64,000 nt of DNA from Coleophoma eucalyptorum. Taxonomy: Eukaryota; Ascomycota; Leotiomycetes; Helotiales; Dermateaceae. Within the stretch, counting starts at the first letter, position 1, and each line of letters starts with the position of its first letter. Location of the stretch: positions 124,001 to 188,000 of the forward strand of contig JALRME010000031.1 of the NCBI GenBank assembly GCA_026120035.1, read 5' to 3'. The notes under the pieces are model-generated. The model did not search any database. It was not told the DNA's origin and saw only the letters and a program-made list of their open reading frames with translations. The position numbers and the translations under genes were made by a program. Of this stretch, positions 1-13,628 are shown in pieces.

Positions 1-1041
1 CTGAAAATGGCTGGATATCTAATAAAGTATCTCTAGAATGACTAGAGTACTTTGATAAGTATACCCGTACGAAGACAATAGGGAAATATCGTCTCCTTAT
101 CCTAGATAGCTACGAAAGTTATATATTAGCTGAATTCTAGGAATACGCCTATACGAATAATATTCTTACACTCTATATACCTCCTTATTTATCCTATCTA
201 CTCTAGCCTTTGGATGTTAGTTGTTTTAGGCCTCTAAAGAAAGTATATAGGTTATAAATTAAGAATATCATACGTAGTCGGATTTCTTATATTTCTAAGG
301 AATCTTTTATACTAGTATTTATAAAGGTATTTAAAGCTACCTTTACCAAAGCAAATATCTAGGGAGGTTTTAGAGGGATAGGACTTGTTCCGTACGACCC
401 TAAGAAGGTCCTATCAAAGCTAGATATTCAATTATCGACTCCAGTACCTGAAAGCTTACGTCTCTTAACCTCCCACTCGTGAGTCTATAAAACACCACAA
501 ACAGCCAAAGAAGCAGTCAAACAAGCAACTCTTATTAAGAGTAGAATCGTACGATATTATAGTAGTTCTCTAATACTAATTTTGGACTCTATCGATAGAT
601 TATAGAAAAGTATAAGCTAGATTAGTTATAAACTTATACTTCTTAAAGTAGAGGTTATAAGACTTCAAACTACGAATAAAGAGCTAAGCCGTCGTCGACG
701 TACGAAACGAAAGGTACTCTAATAAGGCGGAAGTCTTACTATAGGAGAGGTCCAAGAAATAGAAGAAGAATAGGCTATTTAGATCCAAATTTCAATAGAA
801 CAAGGACAAAATAAAGAGAGGAAACCATGGGTCGAGTCATATGATCGGCGCTATAGAGCCTATAGAGAGACTAGGTATAACAAACGAACCTACTAGGCTA
901 GTAGAGTAGCTTCGTATGATTCTAATGATATAGAGGAATAGTTATTTAGAGCTAGGGTTATTAAGTTATTAGTGTTTCTATAAAATAGGGTTTCAAAGTT
1001 GTACCATTCGCTTATCTATACCATCCGCTTATCCCGTACGT
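1..1041 (+). mobile_element. Fot1/pogo-type DNA transposon, 3' part (copy 1), RIP-damaged
   Basis: The plus strand carries the C-terminal half of a DDE transposase of the Fot1/pogo (Tc1-mariner) superfamily. The block that reads ILDSYESY and then LQPLDVSCF is the part around the second catalytic acid, followed by a basic, Gln-rich tail. Many Gln codons have become TAG or TAA, as RIP would do. The 3' terminal repeat ends at ACGT (1041), and a TA follows at 1042-1043, the usual target duplication of this family. The 5' half lies outside the window. It sits inside the Ty3/gypsy element, whose reverse transcriptase/RNase H sequence starts right after it. It is not an active gene. Confidence 0.85.
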
Positions 1042-1587
1042 TAGTCTAAAGAATATAATAATACTTTTAAAGAACTCTAGTACTAGTTGCTTACGATATA
1101 AGGAACCTACTACTTCGATCTCGAACTCCTTACGAAGCTAGAAATAAATACCTTAGATAGTATAATTATAGGAGTACTTTCTTAAGAATATATAGATAAG
1201 AACTAGTACCCTATAGGATTTACCTCTTATATACTAGTTGGATCTAAAGTCAATTAGGAAATCTATAATAAAGAACTATTTACTATTATAGAATCCTTTA
1301 AGAAGTAGCAACCTAAGCTTATATTAGTTTAAAGCTAAGTCGGAGTATATTCGGATTATCGATCTTTAGAATACTTTATAACTACTAAAGTCCTAACTAC
1401 TAAATAGGTTAGATAGATAGAATTCTTATCTAACTTTAATTTTATAATTATATATACCTTAGCTAAGAACAACTAAAAGGCTAATATCTTAAGTCGAAGA
1501 GAGTAAGATATTTAGACTTACGATATTATTAAGTATAATAGTCGTTCGAGGGTTCTTCTAAGAATAAACCGACTAGATAAAAGGATT

Positions 1588-1592
1588 GTTAT
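1588..1592. repeat. Target-site duplication GTTAT (partner at 9210-9214)
   Basis: GTTAT stands directly before the left copia LTR and again directly after the right one at 9210-9214. Taking out one copy with the element restores the integrase reading frame of the host gypsy element. Confidence 0.9.
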
Positions 1593-2045
1593 TGTTGGTT
1601 CACCCTACGGTAAACACTGTCTAATCTCTGTCGAGTACTCGGATCAGAGTCCGGTTCACTAGGAGTTCGAGCTCGACTCCGTAGGGTATTAGGTTCACGT
1701 TAGACCTATATAATCGGTAAGACGATAGACGTACTATACGCTTAGGTCACCTTTTCTTCTAAAGGTAATCTAAGTATATTATAGCTGTTGTCTATAATGT
1801 CTATCCTTCTAAGAGTAGGTATCTCTACTACTTAAATACAACTAGGTTACCCCTTTTTTCCTTGCTTAAGGCTGACCCCTTATGTTCGTACGGACTTCCC
1901 TTTACCTTGCTTTTGTCTAGACCGAGTTGTATCAAGTTCTACAAAGTAATTACTTTTTCCTTTCGGGAGCTTCGTATGGATCGGGAAGCATCCTAGTAGA
2001 TATATCGATAAATATATTAGGCCTAATTCTTAGGATGTCCTAATA
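1593..2045 (-). repeat. Copia LTR, left copy (3' LTR of the minus-strand element)
   Basis: This 453-bp copy matches 8757-9209 end to end, with scattered transitions. It starts TGTTGG. Its end reads TAATA where CGACA is expected, which RIP would produce. Confidence 0.9.
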
Positions 2046-5000
2046 CTAGTAACTCTTTTCTTTTCTAATATAGCTTACCGACGAGCTTCGTACGAGGTCG
2101 ATAGCTCGATATTCTCTATTTGTCGGGTCCCTGTTTTCTAGCTATTTGTTAAACCCTCCTAGGAGTTTTTCTTTGTTCCTCCTTGGCTTGGTTCAGTTTT
2201 ATAAACTAGGCCTCTTAGGTAGGTATAAAAGGTTGCTTCTCTCTCCTCCTTTTCTCTCTCTTCTTTATTAACCTTCCTTAGCTTTTCCATCCTAGCTTCA
2301 CCTTTTTCACCTACTTCCACTTTAGCTTTATAGCCCCTCTTAGTATCACTCTCTCTCTTCCGTACGGAATCATTATTATTATATCTGACGAGCGTACTTC
2401 TTTATCTAGCGACTAGCTTCTTGCTAAGTCTTAAGCCGCTGCTACCCTATCTAAGGTTAGCTCTAGTTCTTCTAAGTCGCTTATCGACTCCGTATGTGGC
2501 CTACTTGGTCCTACCCTAGCTCTAGACCTACCTAATGGACTTCTCTTGGCTATCGACGAGGATCAGACTCAAATTCTCTTGATAGACGCTACCCGCCTTA
2601 GGGACCTACTCCTAGAACAGTCCTTTCTTATCCGTAGTCAATCTTAGTAATGGTTTGCTACCTATAGGGAGGCATACGGAGTAGACCGTAATACTCCTAA
2701 CTCTCTCGTTCTCGTTTCCCTAGGTCGTCTGGATAGCTTTATTACTCCCTCCTTAAGCGATACTTTTATAGGCCGGCGAATTATTCACCCTTAGTGGATC
2801 TAGGCCCTCTTTGCTCAGGCGTACGGCGAGAAGAATCCAGATATATATAGCTTCTGCTCCTAGGCGAATACCAACGGTCCCTTTTTGCTTTATGTCTCTT
2901 TATCACCTTTAGGCGAAGGTACTTATGGTAATTATCTTTGGCACTAGAACGTAATTGGTTGCTCCTATAGGTTCCCTTATCTCCGTACGGGGTAATACTA
3001 ACGCTTATAGTGAACCCGATTAACCCTATAAATATTCCTCGTGACGACTTTGCTTCTAGTCGTCCTAAGACTCCTCCGACTCCGAAGTACGATCGTCTAA
3101 CTCGTAGAAATACCACTCGTAGTAGTATAAATTTGGAATTAGGTCTTACATTTGGTAAGGGCAAAGGACGGGCTTTCTGATTAGGCTAAGGCGTTTTAAT
3201 GTTTCGGTACTGCTTTGGGTGGTTTCTCTAGGTTCTCTAGGTGCTTACTTATCCGTACGAGGTCTCTAGGTCGTTTAATCGTTGTTTTCCTTTGGAATGA
3301 AATAGTAATTTCATTCGACCTTAATTCTAGTGATTGTCCTCCTCTTATAACTATTTTTATGATTCTTTTCTTAGTATAACAAACAAATTACTTAATTGGT
3401 CTTTAGAGAAACAATCACTTAATTATTTGGTCCGTATGGTACTTCCGTAACCTTATAAACGCAAACAAAACTAGTTATCCTTTAAAACAAACAAATTACT
3501 TAACGAACAATCCTTAACGCCTATTTTACCTCTGACTCTACTTTTCTTTTCGTTTAACCTACCCCTTAATCTATACGGTAATTAAGTTATTATCTAGGAA
3601 CCTCTAAAGGACTTTATTTGGATTTATCTTTATTATAGCGTCCGTTATATTATCTTATCCGTTGATCCATCTAATTTCCGTAAGTTCCCTACGTTCGTAC
3701 GATTGCCGAAGGACTATAATATCAATCATTAGTCGCTTCTCCTTCGTTGTTCCTAGTTTAATAAGGCACTCGTAAAGTGAATATAAGTCCGTACAAACAA
3801 CGATTGATATCGTAAGTAGGTCTAGCTATTCCGTAATCATCTAGATCGTAGTATAAGTAGCAATAGCTATATCTACCCTAGAGACTATTCTATAGATCTC
3901 TAATACTAGAATGCTTCGGGTAACTCTTTTGCTTTTAGTACTACTCTAATATACTAGGTTCCCTTTTATTTCAAATGACTTATCCCCGTACGATTCGTTA
4001 GTAAGGATAATTATATATCCAATCTAGGAACTAAGGTCCTTATTATTTGCAAATGAACCGTCTACGAAGACAAAGAGCTTAGTACGTCCGAGGTCAATAG
4101 GTATATATATAATACCTCGTTCAATATTCTTAGATTACTACTTTAAACGCTTGTTTAAGGCCTTTATTTCTTCGTCCGTGAGGTCCTAGTGTTAGGCAGC
4201 TACGGATAAGTCTATTGAAGCTTCCGGTTGACATACGGTTGCTATATAAGCTCCTCGTGCTCTTTGTTCTCTATAGTCTTTCGTACGGTACTTAGACTTT
4301 AAGTCGATCAGCTTGATTTTCTTCCCTTAGCCCTTCTAGACTAGCTAGATGTTCCTATAGGCTAAGTGAAGTACCCCCCTATTGAAGGTAATTAGGGTCC
4401 CTTCCGTAAGTATATCTATTGGCTTAGCACTTAAATTAGCCCCTTTTAGTGCCTTATCCTCTTTATCAATAAATCCTTAGTCTCCTAAGATTAAGGTATC
4501 ATCTATTTGTATTCCGACAATCGCAAAGGTCTTCTTTGTCGTCGTAACTAGTAAGCATAAGTCGTACGAAGAGGTTACCATCTTAAGCTTCTCTATATGG
4601 TGCTTATGGTATATAGCCCACCAGTGGGTTCCTACCTCTGGAATTCTATATAGTAGCTTTCGTACGAGGATAATAGTATCCTAGGGATATAGGTATTAGA
4701 TCTCTTTTGGCAAATAGGCTAAGATGATCCTATTAAGGAGGGTTTCCGACTGAGTATAGGCCTATATTATATCCTAGCTAAATAACTAGATTCCTTGCTT
4801 TACTAGTGAAGGTACTAGGTATATAATTAGCCTTTGGCTTACCCTCTAGATTATAGGTAACTACGTAAGGATCTCTGTCTTTCCTTCGTCATTATAGGCT
4901 TAGATTATCATACATGACTTTTCGTACGGAGTACTAGTATTCTTCCCTTTGACTTCATTTATGATTCGGGAGTTAAAGATTCTCCTCCTATAAATAACAA

Positions 5001-8000
5001 GGTTATACCGTATGAATTCGAATACTCCTTTAGCTATTAGTCTATTAATTTCCGCTCGTTAGGATTCTTCGAATGGTTTTCTAGGTATAGTAATAACTCC
5101 TTTCTAACGAAGCTCCTTTGCTAGCTTAAGGTTGTCTTATTCTTTCCTAGTAACGTATATCTCTCGTACGGATAATTCGTCGTCTTCTTTATCTAATAGG
5201 ATAGTCGTAACCTAAGCTTTAAGTCGTTACTCTTGTTGGGCTAGAAGTACAACCCTTAGTTGGAACTTCACCTTAGGTATTTTATTAGTCTAGTTTTTAC
5301 TAGGTTGATCCTCGTTTGGTTCTTAAGGTATATAAAAGTCCTTTATATAGTATAGCTTAATAACTATCGTACGGAATTAAGAGACTAAGTATAATAGCTA
5401 GACTATATATGTTTTACCGTCCGTATAAAGTAATTTATACGGGCCTTTCCATCCTTCCTTTTCTCTCTAGATCCGTACGTCTAATTATAGAGGTAAATCT
5501 AACGTTCCTAACGTATCTAGACCGTTCCGTATTGCTAGTGCTTTACTAACTTATCTCTTAGTATTCGTACGGCGTAACTTAGTTATTACCTTCTAGATAG
5601 CTACTACCCTTTTTATTATAGACTATAATAGGGCGCTAGCTTATGTCATCCTTAGGTATACTTCAAACACTAGTAGGGTAGGTACTAGTCTATTTGGACC
5701 TACTATATTATTTATAGCCTTTACTACCATTTAGAGTATAGACTCCTTATTAAGCTACTCATCCTTTAGTTCTTCCTTAAGAATTTCGTACGAACGTCGG
5801 AGTGGTCCGTAGTATCGTTCAATCTTACCTATATTATTATAGGCTTTTGTTGGTACTTCCTTTACTTCTACTGCTATCGTACGGGCTTTACGTTTAAATT
5901 CTATTAATAAGAAGTTCTTTTCGGTATCGTAGATAATATAGTCCGATGGTTCTAGATAGGTATCTATCTAATAAGACCTAAGGGTATCCTATAACGTACG
6001 GGCCTTTTGATCCTTTAGAAAGCGAGCGGTATCGAAGGTAGTTGCTTCGTCGATTACGTAAAGGACCTGTTTTTCGTCTAAATAAAGGATATTAATATAT
6101 ATAGAGTAGTTGAATTTATAGTCGTTCTTTATCGTGAATTTAAATCGTCCGGGTGCTTTGGAGTGTAGCTAATATTACTCGTAAAACCTCATAAGTTCTT
6201 TAATTGATCCTAGATCGATTTCGTTATATCTAGTCTTTTCTAGCAAAGTTGCTAGTCTTCGTACGGATGGATATCCAAAGCGTCGGTATAGTTGTCGGAG
6301 CTCTATCTCTGTAAGGAAACTCTAGGGAATTTTCTCTTTTGGATATTAGTTAAGTAATATCCATAGGTATCCCTACTTTCGTACGAGAGGAATCGTCTTG
6401 TCCTATTGGACTAGTAGGTCCTTTAGGTTATCTATAGTAACTCCGAGCTTATTTATATCCTATAGATAGAATAAGAACGAGGTACTATCGGGGACGATAT
6501 AGAACCTGATTTGTCCGACCGATATATCTACCTTCGCTATCCCTTTTACTATCGTAGATCCTTTTCCGAAGTTGACTACCTAGTCTTCTTGGTTCGTACG
6601 ATAGAAGGTGACTTTCTAAATGCTTTATAGCGCTTATAGCTATAGTTCTCCTCCTATAGAGAGTTCCGCTGTCCTTATATCTAGTATAATACCTTGGAAC
6701 TCGTCTGATAAATATCTTCCTTTAAGTATGAACGTCGATACTTCGTACGGTTGGCTGGTCTTATTCTTTTCTATAAAGGCGTATGTCGTAACGTTATTAT
6801 TTAGCGTTGAAATTAGCTCCTATCCGTTGACTTCCCTTGTTTCTAGTAAGAATATCTTCGGTAGTCCCCTTCCGTATAGCCGTTCATATATGTTCTATAA
6901 AGAGAACGTAGTCTACTAACTTAGTTCAATACTAAGTGGTATTGTCCAATAGGAATTCGTATTCTCTTTATCTAGTGGTTCTATCTCTTCTTTAGGTTCT
7001 CCTTCGTATTTAACGATAAATACCTATAGCTCCCCGTTTGTCTCTATCTTAATAAACATATACTCTTTATATTGTTCGTACGACCTTTTCTTTTCTTTAG
7101 GTATATGGTTTATAGACCAATAGCCTATTTTCTTATAGACGAAATATTTCTTGGTTAGGTTCTTTATAAGGCTCTACTAAGGCTTATTAGGTCTTCGGCT
7201 ATTGTTCCTAAAAGGCGTACGAAGTAGTGGTAGTCTTGAACTACGGTACGTTCGATCTATCCAATACTAAGTTAGATTATCGTAAATATCTCCCTATTGA
7301 TAGTCTTATAGGTATAATACTCTCTCCTTATTCCATACGGCTGTTTCGATTGCTACTCGTAAGTTAGTATATAGTCCTTCGAAGGTGGTTGCTAGTTTAA
7401 ACAATACTAGGTTGTATTCCTTAATTCCTCTATATATATTTAAAACTTAGTCTCGAAGGCTGTTTTCACTCTAGTACTGCTTTATAAGTCCTCGTTGGGC
7501 CGTACGGAGCTTATCAAGCATAATCTCTAAGCATTCTATCTTCGTTTTATCCGGATTGGCTAGAATAGTATCGGATAGGTTGGTCTTACGCCACTCGGAT
7601 AGGTATTTTTATCTGTTTTCCTCTGTCTCAAAGTGGGCTCTAGTAAGATCTATTATAGTTACAAATTCGTACGAACGTCTAGCTATCTTATCGTAGTAAA
7701 AGTCGGATGCTTTCCCTTTAAGTATAATAGAAAATACTAGATAGAGTTATCTATCCTTAAGTCCGATCTTCCTGTATAGGTCGAAAAAGACTTGAAGTTT
7801 TACGTCCAAGATATTATATTCTTCGCTATCGTACTTCCGATCGTCCTTATAGACCTTCATAAGATCTATAAGGAGTCGAGAGGTTGTTATCCGATTAGCT
7901 ATAGTTCGTATATCGCCTAACTATTGATAGTGATCGTACGTAAGCTGATTTCGTCGGTTAAGTACTAGATGGACTTCTAGGCTGAATCGTAGATACGGTT

Positions 8001-8756
8001 AAGGGATATCCTTAACGATACCTATAACTCGTCCTAGCTCCTCGGGCGGTATTATACTCGTCCGTACGATACTCGGTTGGCCTAGTTGTGTCCTTAGAGT
8101 AGAGTTCTAAGACTACGATTCTAGTCTCTAGGTTTCCGTTTGGGAGGTTTGTTGTCGTAGACCTAACTAGTGTCTAGTGTTCGTATGGTTCCCGTGTTCC
8201 CTTGAGTTTATAAAATTATACTTCTTAAGGTGACTCTAGATTTCCCCCTCGGTCTATTTGTAAGGCTCTTCTTCCTCTAGGATCTCTTATAATATCTTAG
8301 TATATGAATTAGAACCAGCTTATAGTCTAACCTATACCCTATTGGTTACTAGGTACGTACGGAGCTACTTCTGTACCTTAATATTCGCAATAGAGAATCA
8401 TTCCTCCTTCTATTGTTCAAATGCTTCCTTATAGTCCTCCTATAGGATATCGTCCTTACTTGTATCTTTCTCCTAATACGTAATGTTAAAGAGAATCTAT
8501 ATATTTAAGGCTATACTTGTCCACTTTCCTTCTATCTCCTCCGTCCGATCGAGTTCGTAGCCCTATAGCTCGGTATCGACGGGGTATTAGACTTCTGATA
8601 TCGCGATTAATATCTTCGTACGATATTCCGATATCGTCGGAATTATCTTCGGGCTTAGTCTTGGCTATATAGCTTTTAACCTCGCTGTTCTATAATTGAT
8701 AGTAACGGATTAACCACTCGTCTTGTCGTAATTGATTATAGTCAACCACTGATTAG

Positions 8757-9209
8757 TATTGGTTCACCCTACGGTAAACACTATCTAATCTCTATCGAGT
8801 ACTCGGATTAGAGTCCGGTTCACTAGGAGTTCGAGCTCGACTCCGTAGGGTATTAGGTTCACGCTAGACCTATATAATCGGTAAGACGATAGACGTACTA
8901 TACGCTTAGGTCACCTTTTCTTCTAAAGGTAATCTAAGTATATTATGGCTGTTATCTATAATATCTACCCTTCTAAGAGTGGGCATCTCTACTACTTAAA
9001 TACAACTAGGTTACCCCTTTTTTCCTTACTTAAGGCTAACCCCTTATGTTCGTACGGACTTCCCTTTACCTTGCTTTTGTCTAGGCCGAGCCGTATCAAG
9101 TTCTACAAAGTAATTGCTTTTTCCTTTCGGGAGCTTCGTACGGATCGAGAAGCATCCCGGTAGATATATCGGTAAACATATCAGGCCTAATTCTCGGGAT
9201 GTCCCGATA
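8757..9209 (-). repeat. Copia LTR, right copy (5' LTR of the minus-strand element)
   Basis: This is the 453-bp partner of the LTR at 1593-2045. It begins TATTGG where the other copy has TGTTGG, a TG-to-TA change, and ends CCCGATA. The short open frame inside it is a chance frame. Confidence 0.9.
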
Positions 9210-11809
9210 GTTATCAAGCTAACTAATACTTTTATTACTATTATAACTAGTATTAGAGCCGATTTAGATTAGAATCGAGATATACTACTTAATTCTAAGG
9301 AACTTATCTAGGAATTACGAGAAACGAATCATAAATCCTTTTACGACCTATAAGATAGGTTACTAAGTAGATATACTATTTAGGATAACTTATTATTATA
9401 CTAAGGGAGGCTATATATAATTCGGAACATCTAGTTGTATATTAGGCTTATATAAGAAGCTTATAGATAAATTTCTAGTATATATCTAGGTAGTATAAAA
9501 ACCTACTAATTACTAGTATCGAAGTATTATTAGGTCGAAATAAGTTTGGACTATAAACGATATATAAGTAATTATAAGGAATATAAGGCTGCGTATATTA
9601 ATACTAGTAAGCAGTAAGGTATACTATACTTATTACCTATACCTAATTACTCTATATAATACCTATATATAGATTTCAAAGAATTCCCGTTTAATAAGTA
9701 TAGATTCGACTTCATTCTAGTGTTTATAGATCGACTCGGAAAGGATTCGATAACTATACCTTACTATAAAACTATTAATATATAAGGTATAATAGAGCTA
9801 TTTATAAAATGGATCTATAGATTCGGATACATCCTAGAAAGTATTGTATCCGATAGAGGACCTTAATTTGTATCCTCCTTCTAGAGAGAGTTCTATAGGA
9901 TCATTAGAACTAAGATTAAGCTCTCTATAGCCTACTATAAGCAAACTAATAGGCAAACTAAGATTATAAATCGATATATCGATTAGAGACTTAGGCCTTT
10001 AGTGAATTACTATTAGGATAACTAAAGTGAATTAATACCTATAATAGATAGAGCCTAAATAACTCTACCTTATTTATCTATAGGTATAGCTCTATATCAG
10101 CTTAAGTTCGGACTAGATCTAAGAACAAGTTAGGATTAGGATATACCTAAACCAACTAATACCCTAGAAAAGCTTAATTACAAAAGAGTAGTTCAGATAG
10201 CCTCTTGAATATATAATAGATAGAAACAAGTACAAGAGAACATATAGGTAGCTTAGAACCAAATAATAGACTCCGTAAATCGATATAGACGAGTAGTTAA
10301 TCTTTAGATAAACGATTTAGTATATCTTTTAGCTAAAACTCTAAAGAACCTAAAACCTAGCCGAAAGCTATCCGACTAGTAGAAGGGACCTTATCGAATA
10401 TTAGAAAAAGTTAGCTATACCTATAGATTGGAATTACTAGCTAGATCTAGGATCTACGATATATTCTCCTTAGACGTACTTTCTAAGTACCTAAATAACC
10501 CTCTACTAGATCAAGAAAAGTCTACCTTAGATTTAGAGGTTATTTTAGGCTAAGAAGAATAGAAAGTCTAAGAGATACTAGCTATCAAATTGGTTAGAAA
10601 CTCCTTAAAATATTAAGTTAGCTAGGTCGGCTATAATTCGGATCTAATCTAGTACCTAGTATCTAACTTTATAGGAGCCCCTAGGAAATTATAGGAATTC
10701 TATTAGCTATATCCTACGAAGCCGAGACCCTCTCGAAACCTATTCGACTAATTAAATACCTAAGAAAAGGGAATTAAGAATTATAATTACTTAATAGATA
10801 ATTACTTAGTTAAGAATCACTTAGTTAAGTAGTAATAACGATAGCTTAAAATCAGAAGAAAAGAGGGTTATATTTTATTTTAAACTACCCTCTAATTTAA
10901 GGTGTATCTACTTATTCTCTTATAATATTAATCCTTTTGGAATACCTAGTTAGATTTACTAACAAAGGGCTACTACCGTACTAGAGCCTAATCGAAGTTA
11001 ATATCACGAAGAGAATAGAGAAGATTCCCTTCTGAAATAGGGCCTACTCCCTAGTTTCCTTCTCTTCCTTCCCGCCCTTAGGACTAAAGCTAGTAGTAGT
11101 AGTAGTACCCCCTAAAGCCGAATCCCCCTCGACCTCCCTTTGCTTCCTCTTTCTATCCTTCTTGGTAGATACCTTCTTAGTAGTCGTACCTCTCTTTACT
11201 ATTACCCCCTATAGATATTAGAACTAATTCGAAGGGCTTTCGGATCTAAATCAGAACTTACCTCTATCTAGGCGCGAGCCTCTACTATAAAGGTACGAGT
11301 CTTCCTCCGGAACTTCTCCTCTTGCTCCTAAAGGTATCGAGTTTCGGCCCGTAGGAACTAAGTCTCCTCTAGAAGAGCTATCTAGTAGGAGGTAAGGTCC
11401 TTTAGAGCCTTCGTATTGGCTATCAATAGGACTTCATCTAGCGCTACCGTAGTAGTCCGGACCTCTTCTTTCTCCCTATACACCCGAAGAGTTACGAACT
11501 CCTCCTCTATGAACTAGGGTAGCTATAGAGTATAAGCTAAGTCGGAGGGGTTTCGGAGTAGGAAACTATAAGGAACTTATTAGAACATATGTTGTATTCT
11601 ACTGTATATAGTACGTATACTTCTTAGATGATTTCTTTAAGAAATTATAATTATAGTCCCTATAGACCTTCATACGACGTAGGTATCGTACGCAATAGAC
11701 TTAGTAAGCACCTAGGAGGGTACCGGCGGAAACAGGGATAGGTATAGTACTATACTTATAATTAGCGAGACCGAAACCTTTACGAAACCCTCCCGACTAT
11801 AAACCTACG

Positions 11810-11837
11810 TTGATTGATTGATTGATTGATTGATTGT
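11810..11837. repeat. Microsatellite, TTGA x 7
   Basis: Seven perfect tandem copies of TTGA lie in the non-coding 3' part of the gypsy element, between pol and the 3' LTR. Confidence 0.95.
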
Positions 11838-12126
11838 CTATATAAGTTAGTATCCAAATAATAAGTCTAGAGGCATACGTACGATTTATGATTTTTTTAG
11901 GAAGCTAAAGAAAGAAAGAAAGAGAGAAAGCTAAGAGGAAATTTCTTAGCTTATATCTACCTACTATTATTATTCAAAATCGATAATACTAAGATCCTTA
12001 GTATTATCCTTTATATCAATAGAAATTAATAATACTAGATAGGATTTTCTTTATTCTATCCCGAAAACCTATCGTATCGCCCTTAATACTATTTGAGGAC
12101 AAATAGTCACAAAAGGAGGAGGGTAA

Positions 12127-12422
12127 TATAAGAACCTAATATACTTAGAATAGACAATTAGGAATCTAGATATATATTATATAATCAAATATATATTATA
12201 TAACCTAAGATAGTATACGTAAGCGAGTATAAGTAGAGTCGAAGGGGTTTCGGACCTAGTAAGTATATAAGAGGGATATATTATAGAATTTGGTTTCTTT
12301 CTCTTCTTCTTTTCTTATCTTTTTTGTATCCTTCGTACGAGACCTATAGGATATAGTCAATATAAGGTTATTATGCTCTCAAACACCTCTATCCTACTAT
12401 TGATCAAACCTATGTCTTTATA
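12127..12422 (+). repeat. 3' LTR of the gypsy element, RIP-mutated
   Basis: This is a 296-bp sequence colinear with the unmutated solo LTR at 19762-20057. Ends that read TGTAAG and TTTACA in the solo copy are TATAAG and TTTATA here. Nearly every CA and TG of the solo copy has become TA. Confidence 0.9.
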
Positions 12423-13609
12423 TATATATCGTTTTCAAGGGTACAAATATCTATGATTTCTAGTATCCTCGAGAGCAAATTCTACCTACCTAGAGGGCTA
12501 GAGTTTCTCTAAATGGCTAGACAGATAACGAAGTATCTCTAGAATGGCTAGAGTACTTTGAAAAGTATACTCGAGCGAAAACAATTAGGAAATATCGTCT
12601 TCTTGTCCTAGATGGTTATAAGAGTTATATTTTAGTCGAATTCTAGGAATATACTCATACGAATAATATATTTATACTCTATATACTTATATATTCTTCC
12701 TACCTACTCTAGCCTTTGGATGTTAGTTGTTTTTCGCCTTTAAAGAAGTCATACGGTCGCTAAGTTGAGAATATTATATATTCCCGAATTTCTTATATTT
12801 CTAAGGAATCCTTTATACTAGTATTTATAAGAGTATTCCAGGAGACTTTTATCAAGGAAAACATCTAAGGAGGTTTCAGAGGGGCTAGGCTTGTTCCGTA
12901 CGATCCAGAGGAGGTTCTTTCAAAGCTAGATATTCGATTACCAAGTCTAGTATTAAAAAGCTTACGTCTATCAACTTCTTATTTATAGGTCTATCAAATA
13001 TCACAAACAGCCAAAGAGGTAGTCAAATAAGCTACTCTAATTAAGAAGAGAATTATACGATACTATAGTAGCTCTCTTACTCTAATTTTAGACTCTATAG
13101 ATAAATTACAGAAGAGTATAGCTAGAATTAGGTATAAACTTATACTTATAAAGATAGAGTTAGAGAGGGTTCAAGCTGAAAATATAGAACTAAGTCGTCG
13201 ACGTCGTACAAAAAGAAAGGTCCTCTAGTAAGGAGGAAGCCTTAGTCTATAAGAGATCCAAGAGATAGAGGAGGAGAAGGTAATTCAAGCCTAAATTTCA
13301 GTAGAATATAGTCAAAATAAAAGAAAAGGAAAGTAGGTCGAGTTATATGATCGTCGTTGTAGACAATACGGAGAGCCTAGTCATAATAAACGAACCTACT
13401 AGGCCTCTAAAGTAGTACCGTACGATCCAGATGATATAAAGGAATAGTATTTTGGAGTTCTAGCTATAAAGTAAACTATGATTTTGTATAAGAATTTCGC
13501 GAATTTATTATATGACTGACCCATTCGCTTGTGTGACCCATTCGCTTGTGTGACCCATTCGCTTGTGTGACCCATTCGCTTGTGTGACCCATTCGCTTGT
13601 GGTGTACGT
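12423..13609 (+). mobile_element. Fot1/pogo transposon, 3' part (copy 2), RIP-damaged
   Basis: The transposase frame resumes immediately after the gypsy 3' LTR and runs through the DDE region (LVLDGYKSY, LQPLDVSCF) into the basic tail. The gypsy element was therefore inserted into this copy, whose 5' part should lie left of the window. It ends at ACGT (13609), followed by TA. Gln codons are stops. Its 3' end carries an expanded 17-bp repeat array, described separately. Confidence 0.8.
13515..13599 (+). repeat. Five tandem 17-bp units in the pogo 3' terminal repeat
   Basis: The unit TGTGACCCATTCGCTTG is repeated five times; the first unit differs by one base. Other pogo copies here have only two CATTCGCTTG-type units near the end, so this copy shows an expansion. 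Such subterminal repeats are often transposase-binding sites, but that is an inference. Confidence 0.9.
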
Positions 13610-13628
13610 TATATAGGCTTATAATATA

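Larger units (their letters stand above)
1593..9209 (-). mobile_element. Complete Ty1/copia LTR retrotransposon, RIP-damaged, nested in the gypsy element
   Basis: Two LTRs of identical length (453 bp) bound the element, and GTTAT duplications flank it. Read on the minus strand, the order is gag (about 8.7-7 kb), GAG-pre-integrase and integrase (about 6.4-5.4 kb), reverse transcriptase (about 5.1-4.1 kb) and RNase H (about 3.9-3.4 kb). That integrase-before-RT order defines Ty1/copia. Recognisable pieces include APGRFKF and YVIDEATTFD in the integrase, and YEKS followed by AYNDEGKTEIL in the reverse transcriptase. A purine-rich tract on the minus strand (GAAAAGAAAAGAG) abuts the 3' LTR near 2050-2062. 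Frames are full of RIP-type stops, so it cannot be autonomous. Confidence 0.88.
1044..12422 (+). mobile_element. Ty3/gypsy LTR retrotransposon, interrupted, RIP-damaged
   Basis: Two separated blocks, 1044-1592 and 9210-12422, are one plus-strand gypsy pol. The left block encodes the end of reverse transcriptase and RNase H, finishing in a stretch like LAKNNQKANILSRRE. If the copia element is removed with one copy of GTTAT, the frame runs straight into an integrase: a zinc-binding region, a core with VSDRGPQF, and a C-terminal domain ending near 10830. Gln codons are now stops throughout. A polypurine tract (AAAAGGAGGAGGG) lies just before the 3' LTR at 12127. The 5' LTR and gag are left of the window. 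The 1.3 kb between pol and the LTR holds no recognisable gene. Confidence 0.85.

Noticed and set aside
2781..3164. 127-codon minus-strand frame in the copia element
   Set aside because: It lies in the RIP-damaged 3' part of the retroelement; open by chance and without recognisable domain.
13515..13599. CRISPR-like repeat array
   Set aside because: Direct 17-bp tandem units without spacers, inside a transposon terminal repeat of a eukaryote.
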